Shown: positions 1 through 9,093 of the stretch, one piece after another
How positions within the stretch are numbered: the first letter of the stretch is position 1
Layout of the letters: each line of letters starts with the position of its first letter
Assembly: GCA_022842205.1 (NCBI GenBank)
Contig: JALHQA010000009.1
Span: 29,158-93,157, forward strand
Source: Hyphomicrobiales bacterium
GTDB taxonomy: Bacteria > Pseudomonadota > Alphaproteobacteria > Rhizobiales > Methylopilaceae
DNA: 64,000 nucleotides
Direction of reading: 5' to 3'
Notes under the pieces: model-generated
Databases searched by the model: none
Seen by the model: only the letters and a program-made list of their open reading frames with translations
Told to the model about the DNA's origin: nothing
Program-made: the position numbers and the translations under genes

Positions 1-193
1 TCTCGCCGGGCACTTCCGGCATGTCACAGATGTTCGCCACAATGTCGGGTTTGATGTCGGGCCTGATGTCGATGCTGACCGTCTCGGCGCCCCATTTCTT
101 GAAGAGACGCTTTTCGCCCACGCTCGGCGCCACGACGAGGACGCGTTTACCGGAAAGGTCGAACTCCTCGGAAATGTAATCCTGATAGAGCAT
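1..193 (-). CDS. Methyltransferase-like protein, N-terminal part (cut by window edge)
   Basis: Only the first 64 residues are present and the rest lies beyond position 1. Reading from ATG at 193, the protein has a Rossmann-like start (GKRVLVVAPSVGEKRLF) followed by an acidic stretch (SIDIRPDIKPDIVANICDMP). The spacing of the V-L-V-V strand and the following D-I-R/D-I motif recalls class I SAM-dependent methyltransferases, where the acidic residue after strand 2 binds the cofactor ribose. GTG at 202 or TTG at 199 are alternative starts, and no strong ribosome binding site is visible. It follows the deacetylase-like gene on the same strand by about 43 bases, so the two may be co-transcribed in a glycan-related locus. 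The function is a guess from a fragment. Confidence 0.45.
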   Translation of the reverse strand, partial: MLYQDYISEEFDLSGKRVLVVAPSVGEKRLFKKWGAETVSIDIRPDIKPDIVANICDMPEVPGE

Positions 194-236
194 CGCCAAC
201 ACTCGTTGCCGTTCGAACGAGTGACATCCGGAACAT

Positions 237-1238
237 TTACGCTCTTCCGAGGACCTTGCGCCGCAGATTGGACAGCAGACTTGGCTTGCCGTCGTTACTT
301 CGCTCTGGCTCGTCGGCAAAGAGGAGGACTTCGTCGATAGCAAGTTTGCCGCTGTCGAAGAGATCCACTGCCCTCGCCGCCGTAATGATCTCGAAATCTT
401 TTGCAAGCGCATTGATAAGTTCTCCGAATGCTTCGACTGCCGCCGGGTCCGGTTGGGAGAAATACTGCTTGTTCTCATCAAGTTTCAGAAACGACCATGA
501 ATGCAATACGAGCACAGCGATGGCTTGGGTTCCGTGTGCTTCATAGAAGGATTTGAGAAATTGGCGATGAAGCTGAATGCGCTCGGCCAGCTTCGGTTTA
601 AAGAGCGCATAGGCGTTGAAGTTATAGTCTGATGTGCGGCCTAGCCCTCTGAAGTCAGATACGCACGATACCGGAATCTCCAGCACGACGCGGTCTTCCA
701 ATGACCATAGGAACTGACCACGTGGCCGCGTTCGAATCGGCTGCGTGGCTCGCGAAGCATTGCAGCTCAGGTCAGCAATACCGTGCCTACCGAGTGCTGA
801 TAGGAATGGCGCGCTGAAACGATAGCCGCCCCCTCGAAACGCCTTTGGCGAGGCCGAAATTCTGCTGTGCTGATCGAGCAGATAATCGAGCATCGCATCG
901 CTTTCGGCGGTACCCGAAACGTTCAAATCATTGACCGGAGTGAGGTCTTCCCAGAACGATTTCGACAGGAATGTCTGATGCAAGTGAAGTTGGAGATCGT
1001 GGCCTCGTCGCTCAATTTCCCGGCCAACGTCGAGAAGTCCATCGCCGTAAAGCTCAACCTCCGCGTAGTCCAACATCATGGTCATCGTGACGCCGGCTTT
1101 TTCGGCAATGGACATCATTTTTTGAATGCCAAACTCGCCCTCCGGAAACCGGCCCCAGATCAGCCTATCGAGAGGGGATGCCGCGGAGCGGCGTGGCATC
1201 GCTTCAACATCTACGGTGATCATGATCCGAGGCTTCAT
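237..1238 (-). CDS. Polysaccharide deacetylase-like (NodB-fold) protein
   Basis: A 333-residue protein from ATG 1238; an upstream in-frame TTG at 1274 would add 12 residues. NodB-fold motifs are recognisable in order: an acidic motif ITVDVEA at residues 7-13 in place of the usual TFDDG, a metal-binding histidine motif GHDLQLHLH at about 79-87, and FRGGGYRF near residue 140 in place of the classical RxPYG. Enzymes of this fold remove N-acetyl groups from glycans using a bound divalent metal. The divergent motifs fit the subgroup found in surface-polysaccharide loci, but the substrate cannot be read. No signal peptide is visible, suggesting a cytoplasmic protein. The next gene downstream is methyltransferase-like, which fits a glycan-modification locus. 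Confidence 0.6.
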   Translation of the reverse strand: MKPRIMITVDVEAMPRRSAASPLDRLIWGRFPEGEFGIQKMMSIAEKAGVTMTMMLDYAEVELYGDGLLDVGREIERRGHDLQLHLHQTFLSKSFWEDLTPVNDLNVSGTAESDAMLDYLLDQHSRISASPKAFRGGGYRFSAPFLSALGRHGIADLSCNASRATQPIRTRPRGQFLWSLEDRVVLEIPVSCVSDFRGLGRTSDYNFNAYALFKPKLAERIQLHRQFLKSFYEAHGTQAIAVLVLHSWSFLKLDENKQYFSQPDPAAVEAFGELINALAKDFEIITAARAVDLFDSGKLAIDEVLLFADEPERSNDGKPSLLSNLRRKVLGRA

Positions 1239-1363
1239 GCAGCGATAGCAGCGGTCAAATTGGTCGCCCGTCAATAGCTCACTAAACCAAAGCCCGCTGT
1301 GCGGGAATCGCGCCGCCCTCCGGGGGGCTTTTTCTTTGGAGACTTGAGATCGATAGAAGCGCG

Positions 1364-1590
1364 TTGGCAGATCGCCGACGCCTCGGTTACCACGACATCG
1401 CCATGGCGCAGGGCCGGCACCTTGCCCATCGGATTGATTTTCAGGTAGTCGGGCTGGCGGTGCTCGCCGGTTTCGCGATCGAGCGCGAGCACATCGTAGG
1501 CCCGCCCACCTCCTCCAGCATCCAATGCGCGATCGAGCCGCGGGAGGGCCCGGTCAGCGTGAAGACGTAAGATTGGCCATGACGGTCTCC
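1364..1590 (-). pseudogene. Glutathione S-transferase remnant (frameshifted, 3' end lost)
   Basis: Two minus-strand frames together give the N-terminal thioredoxin-like half of a GST. One frame has FTLTGPSRGSIAHWMLEEVG. About 55 codons from the start it continues in another frame as AYDVLALDRETGEHRQPDYL, then NPMGKVPALRHGDVV and TEASAICQ. The second part includes the cis-proline VPAL motif and the glutathione-binding E-A/S-A motif. Homology stops abruptly after AICQ near 1364, where a GST would continue with YLAD and an all-helical domain of about 120 residues. The nearest ATG is in yet another frame. At least one frameshift plus loss of the C-terminal domain means it cannot encode a working enzyme. 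Confidence 0.8.
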
Positions 1591-1627
1591 GCATATGGGT
1601 TGGCGGGGATCAACGCACGCCGTGAAG

Positions 1628-2005
1628 TCAGACCGCAAGCCGGTCGATCACGGCCGCACCCCATATGAGCGCGACCAGGACGAGCGCAAAGAAGACGGCG
1701 GCCGAGCCGAGGTCTTTCACCACTTTGATCTGCTCGTGATATTCGGGCATGACGTGGTCCGCGAGCTTTTCGACCGCCGTGTTGAGCAATTCGACCGCCG
1801 GCAGCACCAGCAGCACAGCCACCATCGCGGCGAACCAGCCGAGGCCGGGCGCCAGCCAGGCGGCCAGCGGAATGCCCGCGACGAGCAGATACAGCTCCTG
1901 GCGGACCGCGGCCTCGTTCCGGACGGCATAGTCCAAGCCGCGGAACGAATTCAGGGTCGCGAGATAAAGCCGTTTCAGGCCTTTCTCATTCATGCCGGCG
2001 ATCAT
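1628..2005 (-). CDS. dgkA: Diacylglycerol kinase
   Basis: Small integral-membrane kinase (125 residues) that phosphorylates diacylglycerol, recycling it to phosphatidate in the inner membrane. The family core is clear: an N-terminal amphipathic segment (KRLYLATLNSFRGLDYAVR), two hydrophobic helices, the catalytic motif ELLNTAVEKLADHV between helices 2 and 3, then EYHEQIKVVKDLGSAAV before the last helix. ATG at 2005 was chosen because AAAGGA lies 8 bases upstream; ATG at 2032 and at 1993 are in frame but have poorer sites. The length matches the usual 120-130 residues. It is divergent from trmFO, with about 100 bases between the starts. Confidence 0.93.
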   Translation of the reverse strand: MIAGMNEKGLKRLYLATLNSFRGLDYAVRNEAAVRQELYLLVAGIPLAAWLAPGLGWFAAMVAVLLVLPAVELLNTAVEKLADHVMPEYHEQIKVVKDLGSAAVFFALVLVALIWGAAVIDRLAV

Positions 2006-2101
2006 CGGGGAAATCCTTTCGCGGGGCGTCATAAATCCTATGCCGCGTTGTCACACGCAAGGGCGATTGAACACCCCGGCCGCCTCCCCTAGGTTCCGGC
2101 C

Positions 2102-3520
2102 ATGAAACCGGTTCATGTTATCGGCGGCGGCCTCGCCGGCTCGGAAGCCGCCTGGCAGATCGCCCAGGCGGGCGTGCCCGTCATCCTCCACGAGATGCGC
2201 CCCGTACGCGGCACCGACGCCCACAAGACGGACGGGCTTGCCGAACTCGTGTGCTCCAATTCCTTCCGCAGCGACGACAGCGACGCAAATGCCGTCGGTC
2301 TGCTGCACTGGGAGATGCGCCAGCTCAATTCGCTGATCATGCGCAGCGGCGACGCCCATCAGGTTCCGGCCGGCGGCGCGCTGGCCGTGGACCGCGACGG
2401 CTTTTCGGCCGCGGTGACGAAGGCCCTGGAAGATCACCCGTTGATTGCCATCGAGCGCGGAGAGATCGATGGCCTGCCCCCGAAGGACTGGGACAATGTC
2501 ATCATCGCCACCGGACCGCTGACTTCCACCGCACTGGCGGAGGCCATCCGTGAGCTCACCGGCCGCGACGCGCTGGCCTTCTTCGACGCCATCGCACCCA
2601 TCGTGCATTTCGACTCCATCGACATGGGTGTCTGCTGGTTCCAGTCGCGCTACGACAAGGCGGGCCCCGGCGGCACCGGCGCGGACTACATCAACTGTCC
2701 GATGAACAAGGAACAGTACGACGATTTCGTACGCACGCTCGTGGAGAGCGAGAAGATCGACTTCAAGGACTGGGAGGCGAACACCCCGTATTTCGACGGC
2801 TGCCTGCCGATCGAAGTGATGGCGGAGCGCGGGCCGGAAACGCTGCGTCACGGGCCGATGAAGCCGGTCGGACTGACCAATCCGCACAAGCCGGACGAGA
2901 AGCCCCATGCGGTGGTGCAGCTTCGTCAGGACAATGCGCTGGCCACGCTTTTCAACATGGTTGGTTTCCAGACCAAGATGCGGCACGGCGCGCAGGCGGA
3001 AGCCTTCCGTAAAATTCCCGGCCTGGAGAATGCCGAGTTCGCGCGGCTCGGCGGCCTGCACCGCAACACGTTCCTCGACTCGCCACGTCTTCTGGATCCG
3101 ACGCTACGGCTCAAGGCCGATCCTCGTTTGCGCTTCGCCGGCCAGATCACCGGCTGCGAAGGCTATGTCGAAAGCGCGGCGATGGGACTGATAGCCGGCC
3201 GGTTCGCGGCGGCGGAGAGGCTTGGCCGCGAGATGTCCATACCGCCCGCGACGACGGCGTTCGGCGCCCTGCTCGGCCACATCACCGGCGGACACATCGC
3301 CGTCGAAGGGGACGAGAACACCAAGCGCAGCTTCCAGCCGATGAACGTCAATTTCGGGCTGTTTCCGCCCGTGGAGAAGCCGAAGCGCGAGCCCGGCTCA
3401 CCGCGCCTGCGAGGGCCGCAGAAAGCAGCCCTGAAGAAAAACGCGATCACCGCGCGGGCGAAGACCGATCTCCAGGAGTGGGCTGAAATCGTGAAGCTCG
3501 GCACGTTCGAGACGGCCTGA
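2102..3520 (+). CDS. trmFO: Folate/FAD-dependent tRNA (uracil-54-C5)-methyltransferase
   Basis: A 472-residue flavoprotein that makes 5-methyluridine at position 54 of the tRNA T-loop, taking the methylene carbon from methylenetetrahydrofolate rather than from SAM. The N-terminal FAD-binding motif is [14 protein letters not shown], followed by the family signature LHEMRP. Further conserved blocks are [23 protein letters not shown] and [14 protein letters not shown], whose cysteine corresponds to a catalytic cysteine of the family, and an FAD-contacting [16 protein letters not shown] near residue 345. The length is standard. It is convergent with the TauE-type permease gene only 10 bases away, with no clear terminator between them. 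Confidence 0.96.
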   Translation: MKPVHVIGGGLAGSEAAWQIAQAGVPVILHEMRPVRGTDAHKTDGLAELVCSNSFRSDDSDANAVGLLHWEMRQLNSLIMRSGDAHQVPAGGALAVDRDGFSAAVTKALEDHPLIAIERGEIDGLPPKDWDNVIIATGPLTSTALAEAIRELTGRDALAFFDAIAPIVHFDSIDMGVCWFQSRYDKAGPGGTGADYINCPMNKEQYDDFVRTLVESEKIDFKDWEANTPYFDGCLPIEVMAERGPETLRHGPMKPVGLTNPHKPDEKPHAVVQLRQDNALATLFNMVGFQTKMRHGAQAEAFRKIPGLENAEFARLGGLHRNTFLDSPRLLDPTLRLKADPRLRFAGQITGCEGYVESAAMGLIAGRFAAAERLGREMSIPPATTAFGALLGHITGGHIAVEGDENTKRSFQPMNVNFGLFPPVEKPKREPGSPRLRGPQKAALKKNAITARAKTDLQEWAEIVKLGTFETA

Positions 3521-3530
3521 CGACGCGGAC

Positions 3531-4310
3531 TTAGCCGATCCAGATCCAGATCGGGTGATCGGACTCCATCAGCAGTTTCACCGCCATGGCGCAGCAAGCG
3601 ATAACAAGCACCGGGCGGATGACCTTCGCGCCGTTTGCGATCGCAAGCCGCGACCCTATCCGCGCGCCGAGAATGCTGCCGACCGCCATTGTCAGGCCGA
3701 CCAGCCAGACCGGCGCACCGGCGATGATGAACAGGCCCAGCGAGCCGATATTGCTGGCGAAGTTGAGCAGCTTGGTGTTGCCCGTCGCGCGCAGGATCGA
3801 CTGCCCTCGCAGGGTGACGAAGGACAGCGCGAAGAACGATCCCGTCCCCGGACCGACAAGCCCGTCGTAAAAGCCGATGGCCGGCACGGCCGTTGCCGTG
3901 AAGACCGGTTGCGACAGGCGCGGCTCGGCATCGACGTCACCGAGCCTCGGAGACAACAGGAAGTACAAGGCGAGTGCGATCAGCACGACCGGCAGTGCCG
4001 CCTTGAGATGGGCCACCGGAAGCAGCGAGACGCAAAGCGAGCCAAGCACGGCGGCTGAGCCGGAAACGATCATCATGCCCCGCGCGGCGCGCCAGTCCGT
4101 CGAGCCGTGCCGCACATATTGCAGCGACGCCGTACCCGAGCCGAACGTGCCCTGGAGCTTGTTGGTGGCGAGGGCCGAGAGCGGGTCCATCCCCGCCAGA
4201 AGCATGGCCGGAAGCGTGAGCAGCCCGCCCCCGCCGGCGATGGAATCAACGAAACCCGCAAGCGCCGCGACGGCGGCGAGGACCAGCAAAATGTCGGGAG
4301 TGATCTCCAT
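3531..4310 (-). CDS. TauE/SafE-family (TSUP) membrane permease
   Basis: A 259-residue, almost wholly hydrophobic protein with about eight predicted membrane helices. It carries the family hallmarks: a glycine-rich first loop (DSIAGGGGLLTLPAML), the tandem ATNKLQGTFGSGTA, and a second internal copy with GFYDGLVGPGTGSFFAL and TKLLNFASNIGSL. Family members export or import sulfite, sulfoacetate, sulfolactate or related organic anions, but the substrate cannot be read here and no sulfur-metabolism gene is adjacent. Its start is divergent from lexA, so its promoter shares the region that holds the LexA boxes. SOS control of this gene is therefore possible but unproven. Confidence 0.88.
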   Translation of the reverse strand: MEITPDILLVLAAVAALAGFVDSIAGGGGLLTLPAMLLAGMDPLSALATNKLQGTFGSGTASLQYVRHGSTDWRAARGMMIVSGSAAVLGSLCVSLLPVAHLKAALPVVLIALALYFLLSPRLGDVDAEPRLSQPVFTATAVPAIGFYDGLVGPGTGSFFALSFVTLRGQSILRATGNTKLLNFASNIGSLGLFIIAGAPVWLVGLTMAVGSILGARIGSRLAIANGAKVIRPVLVIACCAMAVKLLMESDHPIWIWIG

Positions 4311-4385
4311 CGGCGCGGAATTAACACCGATTTCAGGGTGCCGCGACCAATCCCTTCGTCTTTCAACCTGATCTTAACCGTTGCG

Positions 4386-4400
4386 GAACAATCAAGGAAC
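4386..4400. promoter_or_regulatory. LexA (SOS) box 1 upstream of lexA
   Basis: GAAC-N7-GAAC, the exact reverse complement of the alphaproteobacterial SOS box GTTC-N7-GTTC. It lies 57 bases upstream of the lexA ATG in the divergent lexA/TauE-permease intergenic region. Autoregulation of lexA through such boxes is standard. Confidence 0.9.
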
Positions 4401-4411
4401 AGTTAGGGTCT

Positions 4412-4426
4412 GTTCCTGATTTGTTT
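4412..4426. promoter_or_regulatory. LexA (SOS) box 2 upstream of lexA, one mismatch
   Basis: GTTC-N7-GTTT, in the opposite orientation to box 1 and starting 12 bases after it. It matches the GTTC-N7-GTTC consensus except for the last base. The paired boxes suggest cooperative or graded autorepression of lexA. Confidence 0.7.
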
Positions 4427-4456
4427 CGGCCGATTCCGGCCAGTTTTGAGGCGAGC

Positions 4457-5167
4457 ATGCTGACGCGCAAGCAACATGAGCTTCTCCGCTACATCCATGA
4501 GCGGTTGAAGGAATCCGGCGTCCCGCCGAGCTTCGACGAGATGAAGGAAGCGCTGAACCTGCGCTCCAAATCCGGCATTCACCGCCTCATCACGGCGCTT
4601 GAGGAACGCGGCTTCATCCGCCGCCTGCCGAACCGCGCCCGCGCGCTCGAAGTCGTGCGCCTGCCGGAGTCGGTTGCGCCAAATATGCGCCCCGCTCCCG
4701 GCAAGTTCTCCCCCGGCGTGATCGAGGGCGGACTGGGGCGCGCGCGGCCGAAGCCCGTCGAGACGGAGGATCTGGATGCCTATTCCTCCATCGCGGTGCC
4801 GGTCATGGGCCGCATCGCGGCGGGCGTGCCGATCGAGGCCATCCAGACCCGCAGCCACACCATCGCGGTGCCGCCGGAAATGCTCGGCGGCGGCGATCAC
4901 TTCGCGCTCGAGGTCCGCGGCGACTCGATGATCGAGGCGGGTATTCTGGAAGGCGATGTCGTCGTCATCCGGAAATCGGACTCGGCGGAGACGGGCGACA
5001 TCGTGGTGGCGCTGGTCGACGACGAGGAAGCGACGCTGAAGCGGCTGCGCAAACGTGGCGCCTCCATCGCGCTCGAGGCGGCCAACCCGGCCTATGAGAC
5101 GCGCATCTTCGGACCCGACCGGGTCCGCGTGCAGGGCAAGCTTGTCGGCCTCATCCGCCGCTACTGA
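4457..5167 (+). CDS. lexA: SOS repressor LexA
   Basis: A 236-residue repressor that binds SOS boxes and cleaves itself when stimulated by RecA on single-stranded DNA. Residues 1-65 are the winged-helix DNA-binding domain ([20 protein letters not shown], then [20 protein letters not shown]). A proline/charged linker follows at about 75-110, longer than in E. coli LexA and usual for alphaproteobacteria. The peptidase domain shows the scissile A122-G123 in RIAAGVP, the nucleophile S157 in RGDSMIEAG and the general base K195 in ATLKRLRK. The ATG at 4457 was preferred to an upstream ATG at 4421 because 4421 lies inside LexA box 2 and GAGG precedes 4457. Its stop overlaps the end of convergent comEC by 7 bases. 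Confidence 0.97.
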   Translation: MLTRKQHELLRYIHERLKESGVPPSFDEMKEALNLRSKSGIHRLITALEERGFIRRLPNRARALEVVRLPESVAPNMRPAPGKFSPGVIEGGLGRARPKPVETEDLDAYSSIAVPVMGRIAAGVPIEAIQTRSHTIAVPPEMLGGGDHFALEVRGDSMIEAGILEGDVVVIRKSDSAETGDIVVALVDDEEATLKRLRKRGASIALEAANPAYETRIFGPDRVRVQGKLVGLIRRY

Positions 5168-7455
5168 ACGTCCATATCGGGCGTATCGTCGTCCTCAATT
5201 TCGGTTTGATCGAACCCGCCGCCGGCGGGTTCTTTCGCTTCGGATACTCGCCTTGCGAAGAGCGGGCCTTCCGGCGGCGCCGTTGCGCCATGCCAGATGC
5301 GATCGTCGTCCCCGCGCGCGACGCGCGGCGCGAACGAGCCGTCGGCATTCCGAAATAGCGCGACGGCGCCCCCTCCGGCCAGATCGGCGGCGTCGATCAC
5401 ATAGGCCGTATCCCGGCATGAAGGCGGCGCAACGAGGCGTGTCACGACAATCGCCGCGCGGCTGCAATCCTCGGCGAGCCCGGCATAGGTCCAGGTCAGC
5501 GCGAGGCTACGCCCGTCCGGCAGAGGCGCGGTGCAGCCCGAGCTGTCGCACAGCACACCTTCCGTGACACTCTTGTCGCGAACGCCGCGCGTGTCGCCGT
5601 CGGCGGCAAGCCAGGTGCCGGCGGCGAAGCTTGCGAAGCGCACGCCAATGACATGAAGCCTTCCATCCGGCCCGCGCACTGCCGCGGCGCGGCCTCCGGG
5701 CTCGACATAGACATCCGCGCGCTCCGGCATGGATGCGAGCATCACGCCCGCAGCCAGCGGAAGCGCAGCAAGCCAGCGCAGCCGCGTCGTCCACACCGCC
5801 ACCCAGATCAGTCCGAGACTGAGCAGCAGCACGCCGGAGACGGGAAAGGCCGGGATGGATATCGTCGCAAACGGCCATGTTGCGATCCATGACGCAACCG
5901 CAAGCATCAATTCGATGCCGAAACCCATGATACGCCATGCGAAGCCGTCGAGCCCGAGCGGCATCAGCAGCAGCCCCACAAGCGCCCACGGCATTACGAG
6001 AAGGCCGACGACGGGTAGAGCGACGAGATTGCTCGGAAGCGAGTGAACGGCAAAGCGCTGGAAATGAAAGGTCGAGAACGGCGCGGTCGCGAAAGTCGCG
6101 GCGATGGTGGTGGCGATAATGCCGCCGAAGTACAGACGCAAAAACCGAATGAGACCACCGTCCGCCGCGCCGCGGATTTCGTCGGGCGCGCGCCTGCCGG
6201 CGGCCTCATACCACGCGACGATCGCCATGACGGCGCAGAACGACATCTGGAAGCTCGGACCGAGCACAGCTTCCGGAAAGAGGAGAACCGCCACGAGCGC
6301 GGCGACGCCGAGATTGCGCATGGTGATGCCCTGGCGGTCGCACAGTACCGCGAGGAAAACGATCGCGATCATGACAAAGCTGCGCTGCGTCGCGATCTCG
6401 GCGCCCGACAGCGCCAGATAGCCCGCGGCGCCGAGGAGCGCGGCCATGGCCGACCATTTCTTGATCGGATAGCGCAAGCCTATGCCGGGAATGAGCGCAA
6501 GCCCGAACCGGAGAATGCCGAACAGGGCGCCGCCGAACAGCGCCATATGCAGACCGGAAATCGAAATGACGTGAAACAGGCCCGCGACGCGCAGCGCTTC
6601 GTTCGCGCCGTTCGATATTTCGCCGCGCTGGCCGGTGACGAGCGCGGCCGCGATGGCGCCCGGATCGCCGTCGACCACGGAAACGATGCGGGATGTAACG
6701 ACATTACGCAGCCGGTCGATATGAGCCGCCGCGCGTTGCCCGAAGGTCAGCGGCCCGGGCGGAAGGACAACGGGCTTTTCCGCACGGCTGCCGACGGCGC
6801 CGATGCCCATGAAGAAAGCCTCGCGCGCAAAGTCGTAGCCGCCCGGACGGGCAGGACCTGGCGGCGGACGCCAGAGCGCTTCGACCGAGACGCGATCACC
6901 CGCCGAAATTCCTGAAACCTTCGCAACGGTGACACGCACACGCTCCGGCAGTTGCGCAGGCGAGAGATCGCCGAGCTTTTCGGGCGCAATAACAAGCCGC
7001 ATGCCGCGCGGGCGCGGCTCGATCCGCTCGACAGATCCCACCACCGGGGCTCGCAACGGCTTTTCGAGGATCGGCGCCGCGACCAGCTCGACACGCGCGG
7101 CCGCCGACAGGAAACCGGCCGCGACAGCCGCCAGCAGAACAGCGGCTGGGAAGCCTGCCGGGCGGGCGCGGCTGGCCCACGCAGCCAGCGCGAGGGCCAC
7201 GAAGACCGCAGCCGCGGCCCAGAGCGAAGGATCGCGACCGGCTGAAAAGAACAGGAGAACCCCGACAATGGCCGCGACGGGCAACCAGAGAAAGAATCGC
7301 CCTGCCTCACGCTCTTCGTTCAGAGCGGCCGCCAGTCTTTCCCGGACCGCCTCGGCCCTGTCCGACAGGCCGAAGCCTATCCACGCGCGGGCACCCGGCC
7401 GCGCGGCGACAACGGCCCGTGTTCTGGCGTCAGGTTTTCCCCCCGGCTCGGACAC
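5161..7455 (-). CDS. comEC: ComEC/Rec2-family DNA-uptake channel protein
   Basis: A 764-residue polytopic inner-membrane protein from GTG 7455. ComEC forms the channel that carries single-stranded DNA across the inner membrane during natural transformation. The N-terminal part has three hydrophobic helices (about 52-120), then a soluble OB-like DUF4131 domain (about 130-215). The Competence domain follows, with its hallmark [15 protein letters not shown] at about 295-309 and a run of helices to about 575. The C-terminal ~180 residues lack the HxHxDH metallo-beta-lactamase motif found in Bacillus ComEC, as in many alphaproteobacterial forms. No other competence gene is present in the window, so actual competence is unproven. 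It is divergent from gltX. Confidence 0.92.
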   Translation of the reverse strand: MSEPGGKPDARTRAVVAARPGARAWIGFGLSDRAEAVRERLAAALNEEREAGRFFLWLPVAAIVGVLLFFSAGRDPSLWAAAAVFVALALAAWASRARPAGFPAAVLLAAVAAGFLSAAARVELVAAPILEKPLRAPVVGSVERIEPRPRGMRLVIAPEKLGDLSPAQLPERVRVTVAKVSGISAGDRVSVEALWRPPPGPARPGGYDFAREAFFMGIGAVGSRAEKPVVLPPGPLTFGQRAAAHIDRLRNVVTSRIVSVVDGDPGAIAAALVTGQRGEISNGANEALRVAGLFHVISISGLHMALFGGALFGILRFGLALIPGIGLRYPIKKWSAMAALLGAAGYLALSGAEIATQRSFVMIAIVFLAVLCDRQGITMRNLGVAALVAVLLFPEAVLGPSFQMSFCAVMAIVAWYEAAGRRAPDEIRGAADGGLIRFLRLYFGGIIATTIAATFATAPFSTFHFQRFAVHSLPSNLVALPVVGLLVMPWALVGLLLMPLGLDGFAWRIMGFGIELMLAVASWIATWPFATISIPAFPVSGVLLLSLGLIWVAVWTTRLRWLAALPLAAGVMLASMPERADVYVEPGGRAAAVRGPDGRLHVIGVRFASFAAGTWLAADGDTRGVRDKSVTEGVLCDSSGCTAPLPDGRSLALTWTYAGLAEDCSRAAIVVTRLVAPPSCRDTAYVIDAADLAGGGAVALFRNADGSFAPRVARGDDDRIWHGATAPPEGPLFARRVSEAKEPAGGGFDQTEIEDDDTPDMDVQ

Positions 7456-7541
7456 CCCGTGTTCCCCTCACCGTCCACCCCATGCTACACGGGCGCGCGC
7501 CGTTGCCTATCCGGTGTTTCTCCCGAGAACCGACTTTGCCC

Positions 7542-8966
7542 ATGACCGAACCCGTCATTGCCCGTTTTGCACCCTCGCCCACCGGCTTCCTCCATATCGG
7601 CGGAGCCCGCACCGCGCTGTTCAACTGGCTGTACGCCCGGAACAAGGGCGGAAAGATGCTGCTCCGGATCGAGGACACGGACCGCGCACGCTCCACACAG
7701 GAGGCGATCGACGCGATCCTTGACGGGATGCGATGGCTGGGCCTCGACTGGGACGGCGAGCCCGTCTTCCAGTTCTCGCGCGCCGACCGTCACCGCGCGG
7801 TGGTCGAGGAACTGCTGGCCAAGGGCAAGGCCTATCGCGCCTATGACACGGTCGAGGAACTGGAGGCGATGCGCGCCAACGCGCTCGCAGCCGGCAAGCC
7901 GCCCCGTTATGACGGCGGCTGGCGCCACCGCGATCCATCCGAAGCGCCGGCGGGCGTGAAGCCCGTCATCCGCCTCCTGACGGAAGATGCGGGCGAGACC
8001 GTTGTCGAGGACGCCGTGCAGGGCACGGTGACATTCCCGAACGCCGATCTCGACGACCTTGTATTGCTGCGTTCGGACGGCACGCCGACCTATATGCTGG
8101 CCGTCGTCGTCGACGACCACGACATGGGCATCACCGACATCATCCGCGGCGTCGACCATCTGACCAACGCGGCGCGACAAATCCAGATCTACCGGGCGCT
8201 GGGCTGGGACGTGCCGCGCATGGCGCACATTCCGCTGATCCACGGACCGGACGGCGCGAAACTCTCGAAACGCCACGGCGCGCTCGGCGTCGAAGCCTAT
8301 CGCGAGATGGGCTACATGCCCGCGGCACTTCGCAACTACCTCGTCCGGCTCGGCTGGAGCCACAAGGACCAGGAAATCTTCTCGACCGACGAGATGATCG
8401 CGGCGTTCGGGTTGGACTCGGTCGGCCGTTCCGCCGCCCGTTTCGACTACGACAAGCTCGAGAACCTCAACGGTCATTACATGCGGGCGACGCCTGACGA
8501 CGATCTCATAGCCGTGTTCAAGCAGTCGCTGCCCTATCTGAAGGGCGGGCCCGAGGCACAGAAGAAGCTCGACGCGGGACTGTGGGACGCGTTCCGCATC
8601 ATGCTGCCGGCGATGAAGGAGCGGTCGAAGAACTTCCTTGAGCTGCTGGACAATGCCAGCTTCCTGCTCGATGAACGGCCGCTGAAACCGGACCCCAAGG
8701 CCGCGCAAACCCTCGATATGGCCGGTACGCGCGATCTTCTCGGCCGGCTCACGCCGCGGCTCGCGGCGCTTGCGGACTGGACGGGCGAAGCAATCGAAGC
8801 CGAAGTGCGGGCATTTGCGGAGACCGAAGGAGCCAAGCTCGGACAGGTTGCGCAGCCGCTGCGCGCCGCGCTGACCGGAAAAATGGTCTCGCCGCCCATC
8901 TTTGAGGTTCTTGCGGTGCTGGGACGCAACGAAAGTCTCGCGCGCCTCGGCGATCAGGCCGGCTGA
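7542..8966 (+). CDS. gltX: Glutamyl-tRNA synthetase
   Basis: Class I aminoacyl-tRNA synthetase of 474 residues, charging tRNA-Glu with glutamate. From ATG 7542 it begins [20 protein letters not shown], which contains the HIGH-type ATP motif ([15 protein letters not shown]). The KMSKS-type motif is [13 protein letters not shown] at about 240, and an anticodon-binding helical domain follows. Alphaproteobacteria often carry two GltX paralogues, one of which can misacylate tRNA-Gln for the GatCAB route; which one this is cannot be decided here. The reading frame is open upstream to 7419, but ATG 7542 directly precedes the conserved APSPTG block. Confidence 0.96.
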   Translation: MTEPVIARFAPSPTGFLHIGGARTALFNWLYARNKGGKMLLRIEDTDRARSTQEAIDAILDGMRWLGLDWDGEPVFQFSRADRHRAVVEELLAKGKAYRAYDTVEELEAMRANALAAGKPPRYDGGWRHRDPSEAPAGVKPVIRLLTEDAGETVVEDAVQGTVTFPNADLDDLVLLRSDGTPTYMLAVVVDDHDMGITDIIRGVDHLTNAARQIQIYRALGWDVPRMAHIPLIHGPDGAKLSKRHGALGVEAYREMGYMPAALRNYLVRLGWSHKDQEIFSTDEMIAAFGLDSVGRSAARFDYDKLENLNGHYMRATPDDDLIAVFKQSLPYLKGGPEAQKKLDAGLWDAFRIMLPAMKERSKNFLELLDNASFLLDERPLKPDPKAAQTLDMAGTRDLLGRLTPRLAALADWTGEAIEAEVRAFAETEGAKLGQVAQPLRAALTGKMVSPPIFEVLAVLGRNESLARLGDQAG

Positions 8967-8995
8967 CGCAACCCCCGCCACGACCTAGGGTTCTC

Positions 8996-9024
8996 TTGCG
9001 GGAAGCGCCCGTTTTCCTTATGGA
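8996..9024 (+). promoter_or_regulatory. Candidate promoter of gltA
   Basis: TTGCGG and TATGGA separated by 17 bases, 70 bases before the gltA start, in the 127-base gap after gltX. This is a moderate match to a housekeeping sigma factor promoter, read by eye only. Confidence 0.35.
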
Positions 9025-9093
9025 AAAAGAGGCGATACGGTGGCGGGTGGCGGCCGATTGCTCCCTTCGGCTGCGGACAAAAAGGATGGTTGC

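Noticed and set aside
1306..1335. Plus-strand terminator (GCCC...GGGC, TTTTT)
   Set aside because: The stem is only 4 bp and no plus-strand gene ends here, so it was not listed as a feature.
5161..7455. ComEC as evidence of natural competence
   Set aside because: ComEC is conserved in many non-competent alphaproteobacteria and no other com/pil competence gene is present here.
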